Notes: a model not told the origin generated them from the letters alone. A stretch of 64,000 bases of DNA from Arthrobacter citreus (GCF_009192745.1 NZ_VTFV01000002.1:1-64000); one strand, 5' to 3'. Counted from the stretch's first letter, positions 32,809 to 43,295 are shown. Translations and numbers: made by a program.

Positions 32809-34176
32809 ATGGCAACAAAGACTTCCCGGGCGAAAACCGCCAACTACCGCTGCACCGAATGCGGCTGGACCGCGGTCAAGTGGGTGGGCCGCTGCGGTGA
32901 GTGCCAGGCCTGGGGCACCGTTGAAGAGGCCGGCGAGGTCCTGGCCCGCACCACCCCGGCAGCCGTGGTGGCCCGCCCGGCACAGCTGATTGCCGACGTC
33001 GATGCCACTACCGCTGCGTACCAGCCCACCGGCGTGGGCGAACTGGACCGCGTCCTGGGCGGCGGGCTGGTTCCAGGTGCGGTGATCCTGCTGGCCGGTG
33101 AGCCTGGGGTAGGCAAGTCCACGCTCCTGCTCGACGTCGCCGCACGCGTGGCCGGCCAGGGCCGGGACGTCCTCTACGTGACGGGCGAGGAGTCCACGGC
33201 GCAGGTGAAGCTGCGGGCGGAACGCATCGGTGCCGTCTCTTCCAGCCTCTACCTCAGCGCCGAAACCGATCTGGGGCAGGCCCTTGGCCAGGTGGAGCAG
33301 GTGAAACCCGCCCTGTTGATCGTGGATTCAGTTCAGACCCTCAGCAGCGCAGCCGTGGACGGCAGCGCCGGCGGGGTCAGCCAGGTACGCGAAGTCGCGG
33401 CGTCGCTCATCAACGCCGCCAAGACACGGAACATGACCACCCTGCTTGTTGGGCACGTGACCAAGGACGGTTCAATCGCCGGACCCCGGCTGCTGGAACA
33501 TCTGGTGGACGTTGTCTGCCAGTTCGATGGAGACAGGCACTCCAGGCTGCGGCTGGTCCGCGCTGTGAAGAACCGGTACGGCCCCACGGACGAGGTGGGC
33601 TGCTTTGACCTCACGGAGGACGGCATTGAGGGCCTGGCCGATCCGTCCGGCCTGTTTGTTTCCCGAACCAAGGAACCGGTTTCGGGCACCTGCATCACTG
33701 TGACGCTGGAAGGGCGGCGGCCCCTGGTGGCCGAGGTCCAGGCCCTGTTGGCGGAGACCGGCAACGCACAGGCGCGGCGCGCCACCAGCGGACTGGATTC
33801 GTCCCGGGTGGCAATGCTGCTGGCCGTCCTGCAGCAGCGGGCATCCATGAACCTGGCCAAGGACGACAGCTACGTGGCCACAGTGGGCGGAGTGAAGCTT
33901 ACTGAACCCGCCACTGACCTTGCTGTGGCACTGGCCGTCGCGTCCGCCAAGATGAACAAGCCCCTGCCCGCTCGGTTGATCGCCTTCGGCGAGGTGGGCC
34001 TGGCCGGGGAGGTGCGTCCCATCCCCGGAATTGCCCGCCGGGTCCAGGAAGCTGAGCGCCTGGGATTCAGCCACGCGGTGGTGCCGGCATCCCCAAACGG
34101 CCCCGGCCAAATACCTGCCGGCTTCAAGGTGCGGGAGGTCTCCACCCTTTCCGAGGCGCTCGAACTTCTCTTCTAG
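32809..34176 (+). CDS. radA: DNA repair protein RadA
   Basis: 455 residues. Zinc finger Cys15, Cys18, Cys29 and Cys32 at the N-terminus, a RecA-like ATPase with Walker A GEPGVGKST (about 102-110), the RadA-specific KNRYG motif (about 247) and a C-terminal Lon-protease-like domain (about 300-455). It helps process recombination intermediates by driving branch migration. disA begins 152 bases after its stop, and the radA-disA neighbourhood is conserved in Gram-positive bacteria, where RadA and DisA are functionally linked. Confidence 0.96.
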   Translation: MATKTSRAKTANYRCTECGWTAVKWVGRCGECQAWGTVEEAGEVLARTTPAAVVARPAQLIADVDATTAAYQPTGVGELDRVLGGGLVPGAVILLAGEPGVGKSTLLLDVAARVAGQGRDVLYVTGEESTAQVKLRAERIGAVSSSLYLSAETDLGQALGQVEQVKPALLIVDSVQTLSSAAVDGSAGGVSQVREVAASLINAAKTRNMTTLLVGHVTKDGSIAGPRLLEHLVDVVCQFDGDRHSRLRLVRAVKNRYGPTDEVGCFDLTEDGIEGLADPSGLFVSRTKEPVSGTCITVTLEGRRPLVAEVQALLAETGNAQARRATSGLDSSRVAMLLAVLQQRASMNLAKDDSYVATVGGVKLTEPATDLAVALAVASAKMNKPLPARLIAFGEVGLAGEVRPIPGIARRVQEAERLGFSHAVVPASPNGPGQIPAGFKVREVSTLSEALELLF

Positions 34177-34328
34177 GGCGCGTCCCGGCCCGGTTATGTC
34201 ACTGAAGCTGTCATACTCCGGTGACTGAAGTGGCAGATGGGTGCAGGTTGCCCACTACTATGGGGAAGTGTCTGCGCATATCCACGCCCAGAACGCCCGT
34301 GGGCCGGAGTGGCCGGAAGGAAGTGACC

Positions 34329-35405
34329 ATGCCCCGCACGCCCGAGGACGCGCTGAAGGCAACCCTTGCAAGGGTTGCCCCGGGAACGGCCCTGCGCGAC
34401 GGCTTGGAGCGTATTCTCCGCGGCCGCACGGGCGCACTGATCGTCCTGGGGTTCGACCGCACCGTCGATTCCATCTGCTCCGGCGGGTTCGACATCGGCA
34501 TTGAGTTCTCCTCCACCCGCCTCCGCGAACTGGCGAAAATGGACGGCGCGATCGTCTGCGACAAGGACGGCGCCAACATTCTCCGCGCTGCCGTGCAGCT
34601 GGTTCCCGACCACACCATCGAGACACACGAATCCGGCACGCGCCACCGAACCGCCGAGCGGGTGGCCATCCAGACCGGCTTCCCGGTGATTTCCGTGAGC
34701 CAGTCCATGCAGATCATCCAGCTTTACGTCGGCGGCCTCCGCCATGTCCTGGAGGGATCCGAGCCGGTGCTGGCCCGCGCCAACCAGGCACTGGCCACCC
34801 TGGAGCGGTACCGCACCCGGCTGGACCAGGTCACCAATTCGCTCTCCGCCCTGGAAATCGAAGCCATGGTCACCGTCCGCGACGTAGCCGTCACCCTCCA
34901 GCGCCAGGAAATGGTGCGCCGGATCTCGGAGGAAATCTCGCAGTACGTCCTGGAGCTCGGCGTCGACGGCCGGCTCCTGTCCCTCCAGCTGGAAGAACTG
35001 ACAACCGGCCTTGGTCCGGGCAGCGAAATGATCGTCCGGGATTACGCGGACATCGGCGGAACCCAGGGCAACGTTGACGAACAGGTCGCCACCCTGCAGG
35101 GCCTCAGTTCCTCCGACATGGTGGACCTGGGCAAAATCGCCGCCGTGGTGGGCTTCCAGCCTGGCCAGGATTCCCTTGAAGCCGTGGTCCAGCCGCGCGG
35201 TTACCGCCTGCTGAGCAACATCAAGAGCGTCCCGCCTGCTGTCTCCAACCGGCTCGTGGACCACTTCGGCGGGCTGCAGAACCTCATGGCAGCGAACATC
35301 GAAGACCTGATGCAGGTGGACGGAATCGGTGAACAGCGCGCACGCACCGTGCGTGAAGGCCTCTCCCGCATCGCGGAGACCAGCCTGCTCGACCGGTTTA
35401 TGTAG
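34329..35405 (+). CDS. disA: DNA integrity scanning diadenylate cyclase
   Basis: 358 residues from the ATG at 34329, which has GGAAGGAA upstream; the open frame extends to 34221 without support. The DAC domain has DGA at 72-74 and RHR at 105-107 (SGTRHRTAERVA), both catalytic for making cyclic di-AMP from ATP. A helical spine follows and a C-terminal HhH DNA-binding domain (about 290-358, ANIEDLMQVDGIGEQRARTV). It scans DNA and ties DNA state to c-di-AMP signalling. Cyclic di-AMP phosphodiesterase genes are not in view. Confidence 0.97.
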   Translation: MPRTPEDALKATLARVAPGTALRDGLERILRGRTGALIVLGFDRTVDSICSGGFDIGIEFSSTRLRELAKMDGAIVCDKDGANILRAAVQLVPDHTIETHESGTRHRTAERVAIQTGFPVISVSQSMQIIQLYVGGLRHVLEGSEPVLARANQALATLERYRTRLDQVTNSLSALEIEAMVTVRDVAVTLQRQEMVRRISEEISQYVLELGVDGRLLSLQLEELTTGLGPGSEMIVRDYADIGGTQGNVDEQVATLQGLSSSDMVDLGKIAAVVGFQPGQDSLEAVVQPRGYRLLSNIKSVPPAVSNRLVDHFGGLQNLMAANIEDLMQVDGIGEQRARTVREGLSRIAETSLLDRFM

Positions 35406-35434
35406 ACCTTGAACGATGCGGGATGCCGTCCGGG

Positions 35435-36136
35435 CTAATCGAGCTGGAAGACTGCCTTTTCGCTGGTAACCTCGCCGAGCCTCGCGGTAAAGACATACCA
35501 GCCGGGATTGGGGTTGCTTGCCACCGCCGCGCAGCCCGGAGCCGAGCGGAGCCGTTCCCAGGTGAAGTTCGCTTTCTCGGTTGCTCCCGGCTCGAACTCC
35601 TTGAGCAGGTCCTGCGCTCCGTCCTGGCAGTCCGCGGAGGAGAAGATCCGGTCGGACCCGGATGTGACGATGAATTCCATCTGCGTGGTGCCGACGTTGA
35701 TCTTGCACGGTTCAGGGCCGGTATTGGTGACCGCAAGGGTCAGCAGCGGATTGGCGCCCGCGGCATAGGCGGCAGCATCCGTGGCGGCTTCCACCCTTAC
35801 GGCGGACGAAGGGCAGGTGCCGTCTTCCGCAGGCTTGGATTCGCCAGTGGGCGCCGGAGTACCGGAGCTCTCCGCATCAGGCACCGGGGCGGGAGGAGAA
35901 CCGGGCGCTGTCTGGAACGGTTCAGAGGCAGTCGCATCCCTGTCGCCGGAGAGCGTTGCAGCCACCACCACGCCGGCCCACACCAGGGCTCCCAGCACCG
36001 CGAGCACCAGCAGGGACAGGACAATCCTGCGGCGGCGGTACACGGCCTTGCTCGGCTTCCGCGCGCTGGCCGGCCCTCGACCGGAAACACCGCTGGTTTT
36101 TTGCCCCGCGCCGCGCCGGGGTCCGTTTGCCGCCAT
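35435..36136 (-). CDS. Membrane-anchored hypothetical protein
   Basis: 233 residues: a basic N-terminus with a proline/glycine-rich start, one membrane helix (RRRIVLSLLVLAVLGALVW region, about 36-60), a Pro/Ser/Ala/Glu-rich spacer (70-105) and a beta-rich outer domain with four Cys (CPSS, PCKIN, DCQDG, GCAAV) that could form two disulfides. The C-terminal NPNPGWYVFTARLGEVTS segment looks like an Ig-like or proteinase-inhibitor-like fold. Function unknown. It is antisense to and convergent with disA, and divergent from mutY. Confidence 0.6.
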   Translation of the reverse strand: MAANGPRRGAGQKTSGVSGRGPASARKPSKAVYRRRRIVLSLLVLAVLGALVWAGVVVAATLSGDRDATASEPFQTAPGSPPAPVPDAESSGTPAPTGESKPAEDGTCPSSAVRVEAATDAAAYAAGANPLLTLAVTNTGPEPCKINVGTTQMEFIVTSGSDRIFSSADCQDGAQDLLKEFEPGATEKANFTWERLRSAPGCAAVASNPNPGWYVFTARLGEVTSEKAVFQLD

Positions 36137-36222
36137 GGGTTAAGGCTATGAACCCGGTCCCTGATTACGGCGCACACCACGCCGGTCAGTAGAGTATTGC
36201 TGGTCATTACCTAGGGAGTTTC

Positions 36223-37167
36223 ATGGAACCGGAGCCCACGCGGGAGCTGCACGCACGCATCATTTCCTGGTTCTCGGAGCAGGCCCGTGACCTGCCGTGG
36301 CGGCATCCCAGCTGTTCGCCCTGGGGCATCCTCGTGAGCGAAGTGATGCTGCAGCAGACTCCGGTGGTTCGGGTGCTGCCGGTCTGGCATGAGTGGATGG
36401 AGCGCTGGCCGGAGCCCGCTGACCTTGCAGCCGAGCCGGGCGGTGAAGCAGTCCGGGCCTGGGGCCGGCTGGGCTATCCGCGACGCGCACTGCGGCTGCA
36501 TGCTGCCGCAGTGGAGATCGCTGCGAGCCACGGGGGAAAGGTCCCGGACACCCATGCCGCTCTCCTGGAACTGCCGGGGGTGGGTGACTATACGGCTGCT
36601 GCAGTCGCCGCCTTCGCCTTTGGACGCCGTGAAACGGTGGTGGACACCAACATCCGCAGGGTCCATGCCCGGCTGGTGACCGGGAATGCACTGCCCTCCC
36701 AGGCACTGACCGCAGCGGAGAAGAGGCTTGCCGTTTCCCTGCTGCCCCAGAACGACGCCGAATCCGTTGCCTGGAACGCCTCGGTCATGGAGCTCGGGGC
36801 GCTGGTGTGCACGGCACGCTCCCCGCGCTGCGGAGAATGCCCCGTCCTGGACGAATGTGCGTGGGTTCGGGCCGGCCGCCCTGAACCGCACTATGTCCCC
36901 AAGGGACAGGCCTGGCACGGCACCGACCGGCAGGTCCGCGGAGCCATGATGGCTGTCCTGCGCCAGGCGGACGGACCTGTGCTGCGCGAGCTGCTGCTTG
37001 CCGGGCCGGTGGATCTGGTGGTCCCGGAGGCCGACGCCGAGCTGGCGCCGCTGGCTGCGCTGCACGCCTTGGGCGCCCCGCAGGAGCAGCTTGAGCGCGC
37101 GCTTCAGGGCCTGCTGCGCGACGGTCTGGCGGAAGCCGCCGGTCCGGGTGTGCGGCTGCCCGCCTGA
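36223..37167 (+). CDS. mutY: A/G-specific adenine glycosylase
   Basis: 314 residues. The HhH-GPD domain has the catalytic Glu in SEVMLQQTPVVRVLP (about 39), HhH LLELPGVGDYTAAAVAAFAF (about 108-127) and Asp in VDTNIRRVHARL. The iron-sulfur loop is Cys-X6-Cys-X2-Cys-X5-Cys in CTARSPRCGECPVLDEC (about 192-208). It removes adenine mispaired with 8-oxoguanine. The C-terminal part is shorter than the NUDIX-like recognition domain of E. coli MutY, as in many actinobacteria. AGGGAG precedes the ATG. Confidence 0.95.
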   Translation: MEPEPTRELHARIISWFSEQARDLPWRHPSCSPWGILVSEVMLQQTPVVRVLPVWHEWMERWPEPADLAAEPGGEAVRAWGRLGYPRRALRLHAAAVEIAASHGGKVPDTHAALLELPGVGDYTAAAVAAFAFGRRETVVDTNIRRVHARLVTGNALPSQALTAAEKRLAVSLLPQNDAESVAWNASVMELGALVCTARSPRCGECPVLDECAWVRAGRPEPHYVPKGQAWHGTDRQVRGAMMAVLRQADGPVLRELLLAGPVDLVVPEADAELAPLAALHALGAPQEQLERALQGLLRDGLAEAAGPGVRLPA

Positions 37168-37185
37168 TGCTCTCGAGGTCCCGGG

Positions 37186-37914
37186 CTAGATCTCCCCGAA
37201 CCCGTTGCGGACTTCCAGGCCCAGCATCTCCACGGCCCGTGCCGCGTCCGGTCCGTGGGCGGAAACGGACAGTGTATCGCCGGCTTTCAGGCCCAGCGTC
37301 ATGAGCATCATGACCGACTTTCCATCCACCCCGTTGATGGTGATGTCTGCGTCCAGGTCCGCCATTGCCTGCGCGACGGCGGCTGCCGGCCGGGCGTGCA
37401 GGCCCATGGGATTGATGAGCTCCCAAGAGGCCTCGTGTACGCCGTCGTCATCCTGGTCTATGTCATCCAGGGTGTCCGCACCAGCGGACGAGGCACCGTC
37501 GTTGGGGGCGCCTGCCGCATTGCCGCCGCCCATGGTGGCTGTGACCGCCTCAGCGTCGCGGATCACGGCAGCCAGGTCCTGACCCGTCTGGGCAGCAACG
37601 GCTGCGGCAACGGCACCCTCTACCAGCGGTGCGTCGGCCAGCCTGACCGTTTCCCGCTGGCCGGGGTCCAGGAACTCCAAGGCCATCTCCGCAGTCATCA
37701 CCGCCGAGCCGAGGTCCGCCAGGAGCGCCACCCCGGCGCCGCCGTCTGCCTGGGCGATTCCGGACTGGATTTTCTCCAGGCTGGTCCCGATCCCGCCGTC
37801 GTCCGTGCCCCCGGCGGCGATAATCGCCACATCGGGGGCCATTTGCCCGGCCAGTTCGGAAAGCCCCTCCGCCAGCTTGTCGCTGTGGGAGACGATCACC
37901 AGTCCTACCTTCAT
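37186..37914 (-). CDS. dhaM: PTS-dependent dihydroxyacetone kinase phosphotransferase subunit DhaM
   Basis: 242 residues: an EIIA-mannose-like domain (1-130) with its phosphohistidine in IVSHSDKLAEG, a 25-residue acidic/glycine-rich spacer, and a fused HPr domain (about 160-242) with GLHARPAAAV. The enzyme-I-like third domain of E. coli DhaM is absent, so phosphate must come from the general enzyme I at 18.4-20.1 kb. It passes phosphate to the ADP bound in DhaL. The ATG overlaps the dhaL stop (ATGA). Confidence 0.95.
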   Translation of the reverse strand: MKVGLVIVSHSDKLAEGLSELAGQMAPDVAIIAAGGTDDGGIGTSLEKIQSGIAQADGGAGVALLADLGSAVMTAEMALEFLDPGQRETVRLADAPLVEGAVAAAVAAQTGQDLAAVIRDAEAVTATMGGGNAAGAPNDGASSAGADTLDDIDQDDDGVHEASWELINPMGLHARPAAAVAQAMADLDADITINGVDGKSVMMLMTLGLKAGDTLSVSAHGPDAARAVEMLGLEVRNGFGEI

Positions 37915-38552
37915 GCCTGCTCCCCGGCCGCACGGGCGGCTGCCCGCAGGATCAAGGCGGTGGACGCCGCCCCCGGATCCAGGTGCCCGGCACTGCGTTC
38001 GCCCAGATAGCTCGCGCGGCCCTTGCGGGCAACCAGAGGCTCAGTTCCGGCAACGCCGCCCTCGGCCGCGTTGGCAGCTGCAGAGAGCGTCGCGGCGCCG
38101 TCGGACCCTGCCCCGGCGGCTGTTTCCGCGGCCTCCACGGCGGGGGTGAAGGCGTCAACCATGGTCTTGTCCCCCGGCTCTGCCTTGCCGCGGCTCACGA
38201 TTCCGTCCCGCGCCGCTGCCAGGAACGCGACGACGTCCCCGGCGTCCAGTACGTCCTTGCCGGAGACTGCCGTGGAACCGCGCAGGAACGCAGTGCCGTA
38301 GAGCGGTCCGGCGGCGCCTCCCACCTTGGACATCAGGGTCATGGCGGCGAGCTTGAACACGTCTGCAGGCGTACCCGGAGTCCCGTCAGCGTCGAGCTTT
38401 TCAACAATTGCGGTGAACCCCCGGTCCATGTTCTCGCCATGGTCCGCATCGCCGATGGCCCGGTCCAGATCGATCAGCCGCTGCCGGTTCTCGTCCATCG
38501 AAACCGCCGCGTCCCGCATCCACTTAGCTGCCCACTGCGCGTTGAGTTCCAT
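37911..38552 (-). CDS. dhaL: Dihydroxyacetone kinase subunit DhaL
   Basis: 213 residues from the ATG at 38552, two bases after the dhaK stop. The nucleotide-binding helices have RAIGDADHGENMDRGF (about 31-46), which holds the metal-binding aspartates, and later GGAAGPLYGTAFLR (about 80) and LSYLGERSAGHLDPGA. It holds ADP/ATP and transfers the gamma phosphate to dihydroxyacetone in DhaK. Confidence 0.96.
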   Translation of the reverse strand: MELNAQWAAKWMRDAAVSMDENRQRLIDLDRAIGDADHGENMDRGFTAIVEKLDADGTPGTPADVFKLAAMTLMSKVGGAAGPLYGTAFLRGSTAVSGKDVLDAGDVVAFLAAARDGIVSRGKAEPGDKTMVDAFTPAVEAAETAAGAGSDGAATLSAAANAAEGGVAGTEPLVARKGRASYLGERSAGHLDPGAASTALILRAAARAAGEQA

Positions 38553-38554
38553 GT

Positions 38555-39556
38555 TCAGACTCCCCACCGCAGGGCCGCGGTGTGGACCGGGGAATCCCAC
38601 AGATCGATCATGTCGTCGTCGAGTTTCAGCACCGTGATGGAAGCACCCTGCATTTCCAGGGCAGTGATGTAGTTGCCCACAAGGGACCGTTCCACGTGGA
38701 GCCCGCGGTCGGCGAGCAGCTTGGCTGCATGCCGGTAGACGATGTAAAGCTCGCTCAGTGGTGTGCCGCCCATGCCGTTGACGAACAGCAGCACCCGCTC
38801 ACCCGATCCGGCACCAAGGTCGGACAGGATGGGCTCAAGGAGCTGGTCGGTGATCGCGTCAGCGCCGGCCATCGGCATCCTGCGCCTTCCGGGTTCGCCG
38901 TGGATACCCACGCCAAGCTCAATCTCATTCTCGGCGAGCTCGAAGCTTGGCTCCCCGGCGTGCGGGACCGTACAGGCACTCAGGGCCACTCCCATGGACC
39001 GCACACCGGCGTTGACGCGCTCGGCCAGGTCCGCAACCGCGTCCAGTGAATCTCCCCGCTCGGCTGCGGCTCCGGCGATGCGTTCCACCAGGACAGTGCC
39101 GCCTACCCCTCGCCGTCCGGCGGTGTAGAGCGAGTCCTCCACGGCGACGTCGTCATTCACCACCACGGACTTCACCTCGATCCCCTCGGCCTGGGCCAGC
39201 TCCGCAGCGGTCTCGAAGTTCAGGATGTCCCCGGTGTAGTTCTTCACGATCAGCAGGACACCGGCGCCCGAATCCGTGTTGGTGATGGCAGGGAGGATCT
39301 GGTCAGGAGTCGGGGAGGTGAAGACCGCTCCCGGCACTGCGGCGTCAAGCATTCCACGGCCCACGTACCCGGAGTGAAGCGGCTCATGGCCGCTTCCTCC
39401 GCCTGACACCAGGGAGACCTTCCCTGACACCGGAGCATCCCGGCGGGTTACGTATGCCGGGTCCGCGTGGACCTTGACCAGGTCGTGGTGGGCCATGCCG
39501 AAGCCTTCCAGCGATTCGGCCACCACGGCGCGCGGATCATTGATGAGTTTTTTCAT
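38555..39556 (-). CDS. dhaK: Dihydroxyacetone kinase subunit DhaK
   Basis: 333 residues from the ATG at 39556 with AAAGGAG nine bases upstream. [19 protein letters not shown] (about 49-67) gives the substrate loop, and VGIHGEPG (about 217-224) the histidine that binds dihydroxyacetone covalently. It is the first gene of dhaK-dhaL-dhaM. The operon yields dihydroxyacetone phosphate at the cost of PEP. The 236 bases upstream hold a possible promoter but no recognisable regulator gene. Confidence 0.95.
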   Translation of the reverse strand: MKKLINDPRAVVAESLEGFGMAHHDLVKVHADPAYVTRRDAPVSGKVSLVSGGGSGHEPLHSGYVGRGMLDAAVPGAVFTSPTPDQILPAITNTDSGAGVLLIVKNYTGDILNFETAAELAQAEGIEVKSVVVNDDVAVEDSLYTAGRRGVGGTVLVERIAGAAAERGDSLDAVADLAERVNAGVRSMGVALSACTVPHAGEPSFELAENEIELGVGIHGEPGRRRMPMAGADAITDQLLEPILSDLGAGSGERVLLFVNGMGGTPLSELYIVYRHAAKLLADRGLHVERSLVGNYITALEMQGASITVLKLDDDMIDLWDSPVHTAALRWGV

Positions 39557-39680
39557 GCCTGACGCTCCTTTGCCCGGAGGCTCCACTGCGCTGGAACGGG
39601 CCCCTTTGCCCGCTCTCCTGAGTGAGCCAACCCTACCCCCGCGGCCGTAGGCCTGCACAGGCTTGGACCGTGCCTTAACG

Positions 39681-39717
39681 CACTGAAGGAAGGGCCCGCT
39701 TGGCCCTTCCTTCAGTG
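39681..39717. terminator. Rho-independent terminator after csbD-like gene
   Basis: CACTGAAGGAAGGGCC pairs perfectly with GGCCCTTCCTTCAGTG around five bases. It lies between the csbD-like gene and the dhaK promoter region, both on the minus strand. Confidence 0.85.
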
Positions 39718-39792
39718 TTTCCCCGGCCAGCAGCGACAACAGCGACCGGGAGTAAACCGGAGTAATCTCCGGATAAGTTAGCCGGCTGCGGC

Positions 39793-39969
39793 TTACTTGC
39801 CCTTGAATGCGTCCTTGACGTGTTCGCCGGCCTGCTTGACGTTGGCCTTTGCCTGATCTGACTGGCCGTCGGCTTCCATGCTGTGGTCGCCGGTGACCTT
39901 GCCCAGGCCTTCCTTGACCTTGCCGCCGAGTTCTTCGCCCTTGTTCTGCATCTTGTCGTCTGCGCCCAT
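39793..39969 (-). CDS. CsbD family stress protein
   Basis: 58 residues, highly charged and helical, with [21 protein letters not shown], the pattern of CsbD-like proteins (about residues 11-31), which are general-stress proteins of unknown mechanism. Start at 39969; the longer frame to 40044 has no signal. Single gene flanked by a terminator downstream. Confidence 0.8.
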   Translation of the reverse strand: MGADDKMQNKGEELGGKVKEGLGKVTGDHSMEADGQSDQAKANVKQAGEHVKDAFKGK

Positions 39970-40113
39970 ATTCGGCACCCGCTTTCTGATCGGCCGGAGA
40001 GCCATCCAATAAGCGGTTCGCCTCTTGGATAACCCGTCCGGCATTTCTTGATGCTAAGTACCCTTACTGTACCGTTTTCGGATGGCGTTCTCCAGTGGGA
40101 CCTAAGAGTTCCC

Positions 40114-40644
40114 CTATGCGCGAACATCCCGGATCATGCGGGTATTGCCGAGCGTATTCGGTTTTACCCGGGCGAGGTCCAGGAATTCGGCAACGCCCTC
40201 GTCCTGTGAACGCAGGAGTTCTGAGTAGACTTCGGGATCCACCGCGCTCTGGCTTTCCATGACCGTGAATCCATGGCGCTTAAAGAAATCGACCTCGAAG
40301 GTCAGGCAGAATACGCGGGAGACTCCGATTTCGGCGGCATCGGAAAGAAGCTGCTCCAGGAGGACGTGCCCGACGCCGCAGCCCCTCCACTCCGGGTGCG
40401 CGGCCAGGGTCCGGACCTCCGCGAGGTCCTCCCACATAACGTGGAGGGCGCCGCAGCCAATCACCCGCCCTTCGGCATCCTCGGCAATCCTGAACTCCTG
40501 CAGCCCTTCGTAGTAGGCAACGGTCTCCTTCGCCACCAGGACACGCTCCTGGGCCAGTGGGGCTACCAGGTCCCGGATGTGCCGGACGTCCGAGGTGCGG
40601 GCCCGGCGGATGGTGAACGTTGCCTTCTGTGCGGTTGCAGTCAT
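40114..40644 (-). CDS. GNAT acetyltransferase, amino-acid N-acetyltransferase type
   Basis: 176 residues of the GNAT fold. LAAHPEWRGCGVGHVLLEQLLSDA (about 79-102) is the acetyl-CoA pyrophosphate loop, and FFKRHGFTVMESQS near residue 125 is typical of N-acetylglutamate synthases. It resembles the stand-alone acetyltransferases that serve as ArgA in actinobacteria, so N-acetylglutamate formation is likely; no other arg gene is here. ATG start. Confidence 0.75.
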   Translation of the reverse strand: MTATAQKATFTIRRARTSDVRHIRDLVAPLAQERVLVAKETVAYYEGLQEFRIAEDAEGRVIGCGALHVMWEDLAEVRTLAAHPEWRGCGVGHVLLEQLLSDAAEIGVSRVFCLTFEVDFFKRHGFTVMESQSAVDPEVYSELLRSQDEGVAEFLDLARVKPNTLGNTRMIRDVRA

Positions 40645-40717
40645 TGTTTCAGTCTAGAACTCCTGGCCCTTTGGCCTGTTTTCGGCAGGACCCGGGGTGC
40701 AACACAGCGCCAACGCA

Positions 40718-40749
40718 AAAGGAGCCCCCGGCTTCCCGGGGGCTCCTTC
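40718..40749. terminator. Rho-independent terminator between clpC and acetyltransferase
   Basis: AAAGGAGCCCCCGG and CCGGGGGCTCCTTC form an 11-base GC-rich stem with a CTTC loop. It lies past the clpC stop and serves clpC. Confidence 0.85.
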
Positions 40750-40781
40750 TATTCAGTGCATTACTGCACCGGTTTGCTGTT

Positions 40782-43295
40782 TTACTGCCCGTCGCCGACG
40801 CCGGCCTCAATGGCCGACGGAGCTTCTTCGATGGCACGCGGGGCGCCGTGTCCGACGAAGGTGAACTTAGCGTCATCACCCTCGCCTTCGACGTCGACCG
40901 ATACAGTTTCGCCCGGCTTCAGGTCCCCGAAGAGAATCTTCTCGGAGAGCTGGTCCTCGATCTCGCGCTGCATGGTCCGGCGCAGCGGCCGGGCACCCAT
41001 CGCGGGATCGTAGCCGCGGGTCGCCAGCAGCACCTTGGCCGCAGGGGTGAGCTCGATGCTCATGCCCTTCTCGGCCAGACGCTTGCCCAGGCGCTCCAGG
41101 AACAGATCCACAATCTGGACGATCTCTTCCTGGGTCAGCTGCGGGAACACCACGGTGTCATCAACACGGTTGAGGAACTCGGGGCGGAAGTGCTGGCGCA
41201 GCTCTTCCGTGACCCGCGCACGCATCCGGTCGTAGCCGGTCTTGGTGTCCGTGCCGGACTGGAACCCGGTCATGACGCCCTTGGAGATGTCCTTGGTGCC
41301 AAGGTTGGTCGTCATGATGATGATGGTGTTCTTGAAGTCCACCACCCGGCCCTGGGAGTCGGTCAGGCGGCCGTCTTCAAGGATCTGCAGCAGCGAGTTG
41401 AACAGGTCCGCGTGGGCCTTTTCAACCTCATCAAACAGAACCACGGAGAACGGACGGCGGCGGACCTTCTCGGTCAGCTGCCCGCCTTCTTCGTAACCCA
41501 CGTATCCGGGAGGGGCACCGAACAGCCGGGAGACCGTGTGCTTCTCGGAGTACTCCGACATGTCCAGGGTGATCAGGGCTTCTTCGTCGCCGAAGAGGAA
41601 CTCTGCCAGTGCCTTGGCCAGCTCGGTCTTACCAACACCGGTGGGACCGGCGAAGATGAACGAGCCGCCCGGACGCTTGGGATCCTTCAGGCCGGCACGC
41701 GTACGGCGCATGGCCTGCGAGATCGACTTGATGGCTTCATCCTGGCCGATGACCCGCTTGTGCAGTTCATCTTCCATCTTGAGCAGCCGCGTGGACTCTT
41801 CCTCGTTCAGCTTCACAACGGGGATGCCGGTGGAGTTGGCGAGGACTTCGGCAATCAGTTCCTCGTCCACCTCGGCGATGTCATCCAGGCCGCCGGACTT
41901 CCACTGGCGCTCCTTCTCCGCACGCTGGTCCTGGAGCTTCTGCTCCTTGTCCCGCAGGGAGGCAGCGCCTTCGAAGTCCTGCGCGTCAATCGCGGATTCC
42001 TTCTCCATCTTCAGGGCGGAGATGCGCTCGTCGATTTCCTTCAGCTCCGGCGGAGCAGTCATTCGGCGGATGCGCAGGCGGGCACCGGCTTCATCGATCA
42101 GGTCGATGGCCTTGTCCGGCAGGAAGCGGTCACTGATGTAGCGCTCGGCGAGGGTCGCTGCCGAAGCCAGCGCGGCGTCCGTGATGGACACGCGGTGGTG
42201 CGCTTCGTAGCGGTCCCGCAGGCCCTTGAGGATTTCGATCGCGTGGGCAACTGAAGGTTCGTTGACCTGGATCGGCTGGAAGCGGCGCTCAAGCGCTGCG
42301 TCCTTCTCAATGTGCTTGCGGTACTCGTCCAGCGTGGTGGCACCGATGGTCTGCAGTTCGCCGCGGGCCAGCATCGGCTTCAGGATGGAGGCCGCGTCGA
42401 TGGCGCCTTCAGCGGCACCGGCGCCCACAAGGGTGTGGATCTCATCAATGAAGAGGATGATGTCTCCGCGGGTGCGGATTTCCTTCAGGACCTTCTTGAG
42501 CCGTTCCTCGAAGTCGCCGCGGTACCGGGAACCGGCCACGAGCGAGCCCAGGTCCAGGGTGTACAGCTGCTTGTCCTTGATGGTCTCAGGAACGTCGCCG
42601 CGGACAATCGCCTGGGCAAGGCCCTCGACGACGGCGGTCTTGCCGACGCCGGGCTCGCCAATCAGGACAGGATTGTTCTTGGTGCGGCGGGAGAGCACCT
42701 GCATGACCCGTTCCATCTCGTGCTCGCGCCCGATGACCGGATCAAGCTTTCCTTCACGCGCTGCCTGGGTGAGGTTGCGGCCGAACTGGTCCAGCACAAC
42801 CGAACCTGCCGGCTGGCCTTCCTGCTGCTGGCCGCCGGCGGAGACGGGTTCCTTGCCCTGGTAGCCGGAAAGCAGCTGGATGACCTGCTGGCGAACACGG
42901 TTCAGGTCTGCGCCGAGCTTGACGAGGACCTGGGCTGCGACGCCTTCACCCTCGCGGATAAGGCCCAGCAGGATGTGCTCGGTTCCAATGTAGTTGTGCC
43001 CCAGCTGCAGCGCTTCGCGCAGTGAGAGCTCAAGTACCTTCTTGGCCCGCGGGGTAAAGGGGATGTGGCCGGACGGGGCCTGCTGGCCCTGGCCGATGAT
43101 CTCCTGCACCTGTTCGCGGACGGCACCCAGGGAAATGCTCAGGGATTCAAGGGCCTTAGCGGCAACGCCTTCACCCTCATGAATGAGCCCAAGCAGGATG
43201 TGCTCGGTGCCGATGTAGTTGTGGTTGAGCATGCGTGCCTCTTCTTGGGCAAGCACGACAACGCGACGGGCACGGTCGGTAAATCTTTCAAACAT
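40782..43295 (-). CDS. clpC: ATP-dependent Clp protease ATP-binding subunit ClpC
   Basis: 837 residues from the ATG at 43295 with TAGGAG upstream. Two N-terminal Clp repeats (about 1-145), a first AAA+ module with [14 protein letters not shown] (about 215), a middle coiled-coil with the UVR-type motif (about 425-470), a second AAA+ module with [14 protein letters not shown] (about 545), and the LGF-type C-terminal loop. It unfolds proteins and feeds them to ClpP, which is not in the window. Essential in many actinobacteria. A GGCGG-TTA-CCGCC palindrome at 43333-43345 lies upstream. Confidence 0.97.
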   Translation of the reverse strand: MFERFTDRARRVVVLAQEEARMLNHNYIGTEHILLGLIHEGEGVAAKALESLSISLGAVREQVQEIIGQGQQAPSGHIPFTPRAKKVLELSLREALQLGHNYIGTEHILLGLIREGEGVAAQVLVKLGADLNRVRQQVIQLLSGYQGKEPVSAGGQQQEGQPAGSVVLDQFGRNLTQAAREGKLDPVIGREHEMERVMQVLSRRTKNNPVLIGEPGVGKTAVVEGLAQAIVRGDVPETIKDKQLYTLDLGSLVAGSRYRGDFEERLKKVLKEIRTRGDIILFIDEIHTLVGAGAAEGAIDAASILKPMLARGELQTIGATTLDEYRKHIEKDAALERRFQPIQVNEPSVAHAIEILKGLRDRYEAHHRVSITDAALASAATLAERYISDRFLPDKAIDLIDEAGARLRIRRMTAPPELKEIDERISALKMEKESAIDAQDFEGAASLRDKEQKLQDQRAEKERQWKSGGLDDIAEVDEELIAEVLANSTGIPVVKLNEEESTRLLKMEDELHKRVIGQDEAIKSISQAMRRTRAGLKDPKRPGGSFIFAGPTGVGKTELAKALAEFLFGDEEALITLDMSEYSEKHTVSRLFGAPPGYVGYEEGGQLTEKVRRRPFSVVLFDEVEKAHADLFNSLLQILEDGRLTDSQGRVVDFKNTIIIMTTNLGTKDISKGVMTGFQSGTDTKTGYDRMRARVTEELRQHFRPEFLNRVDDTVVFPQLTQEEIVQIVDLFLERLGKRLAEKGMSIELTPAAKVLLATRGYDPAMGARPLRRTMQREIEDQLSEKILFGDLKPGETVSVDVEGEGDDAKFTFVGHGAPRAIEEAPSAIEAGVGDGQ

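Noticed and set aside
34194-35708. 504-codon frame antisense to disA
   Set aside because: Shadow of disA, whose DGA and RHR motifs are intact.
40620-42254. 544-codon frame antisense to clpC
   Set aside because: clpC is unambiguous and the antisense product has no recognisable motif.
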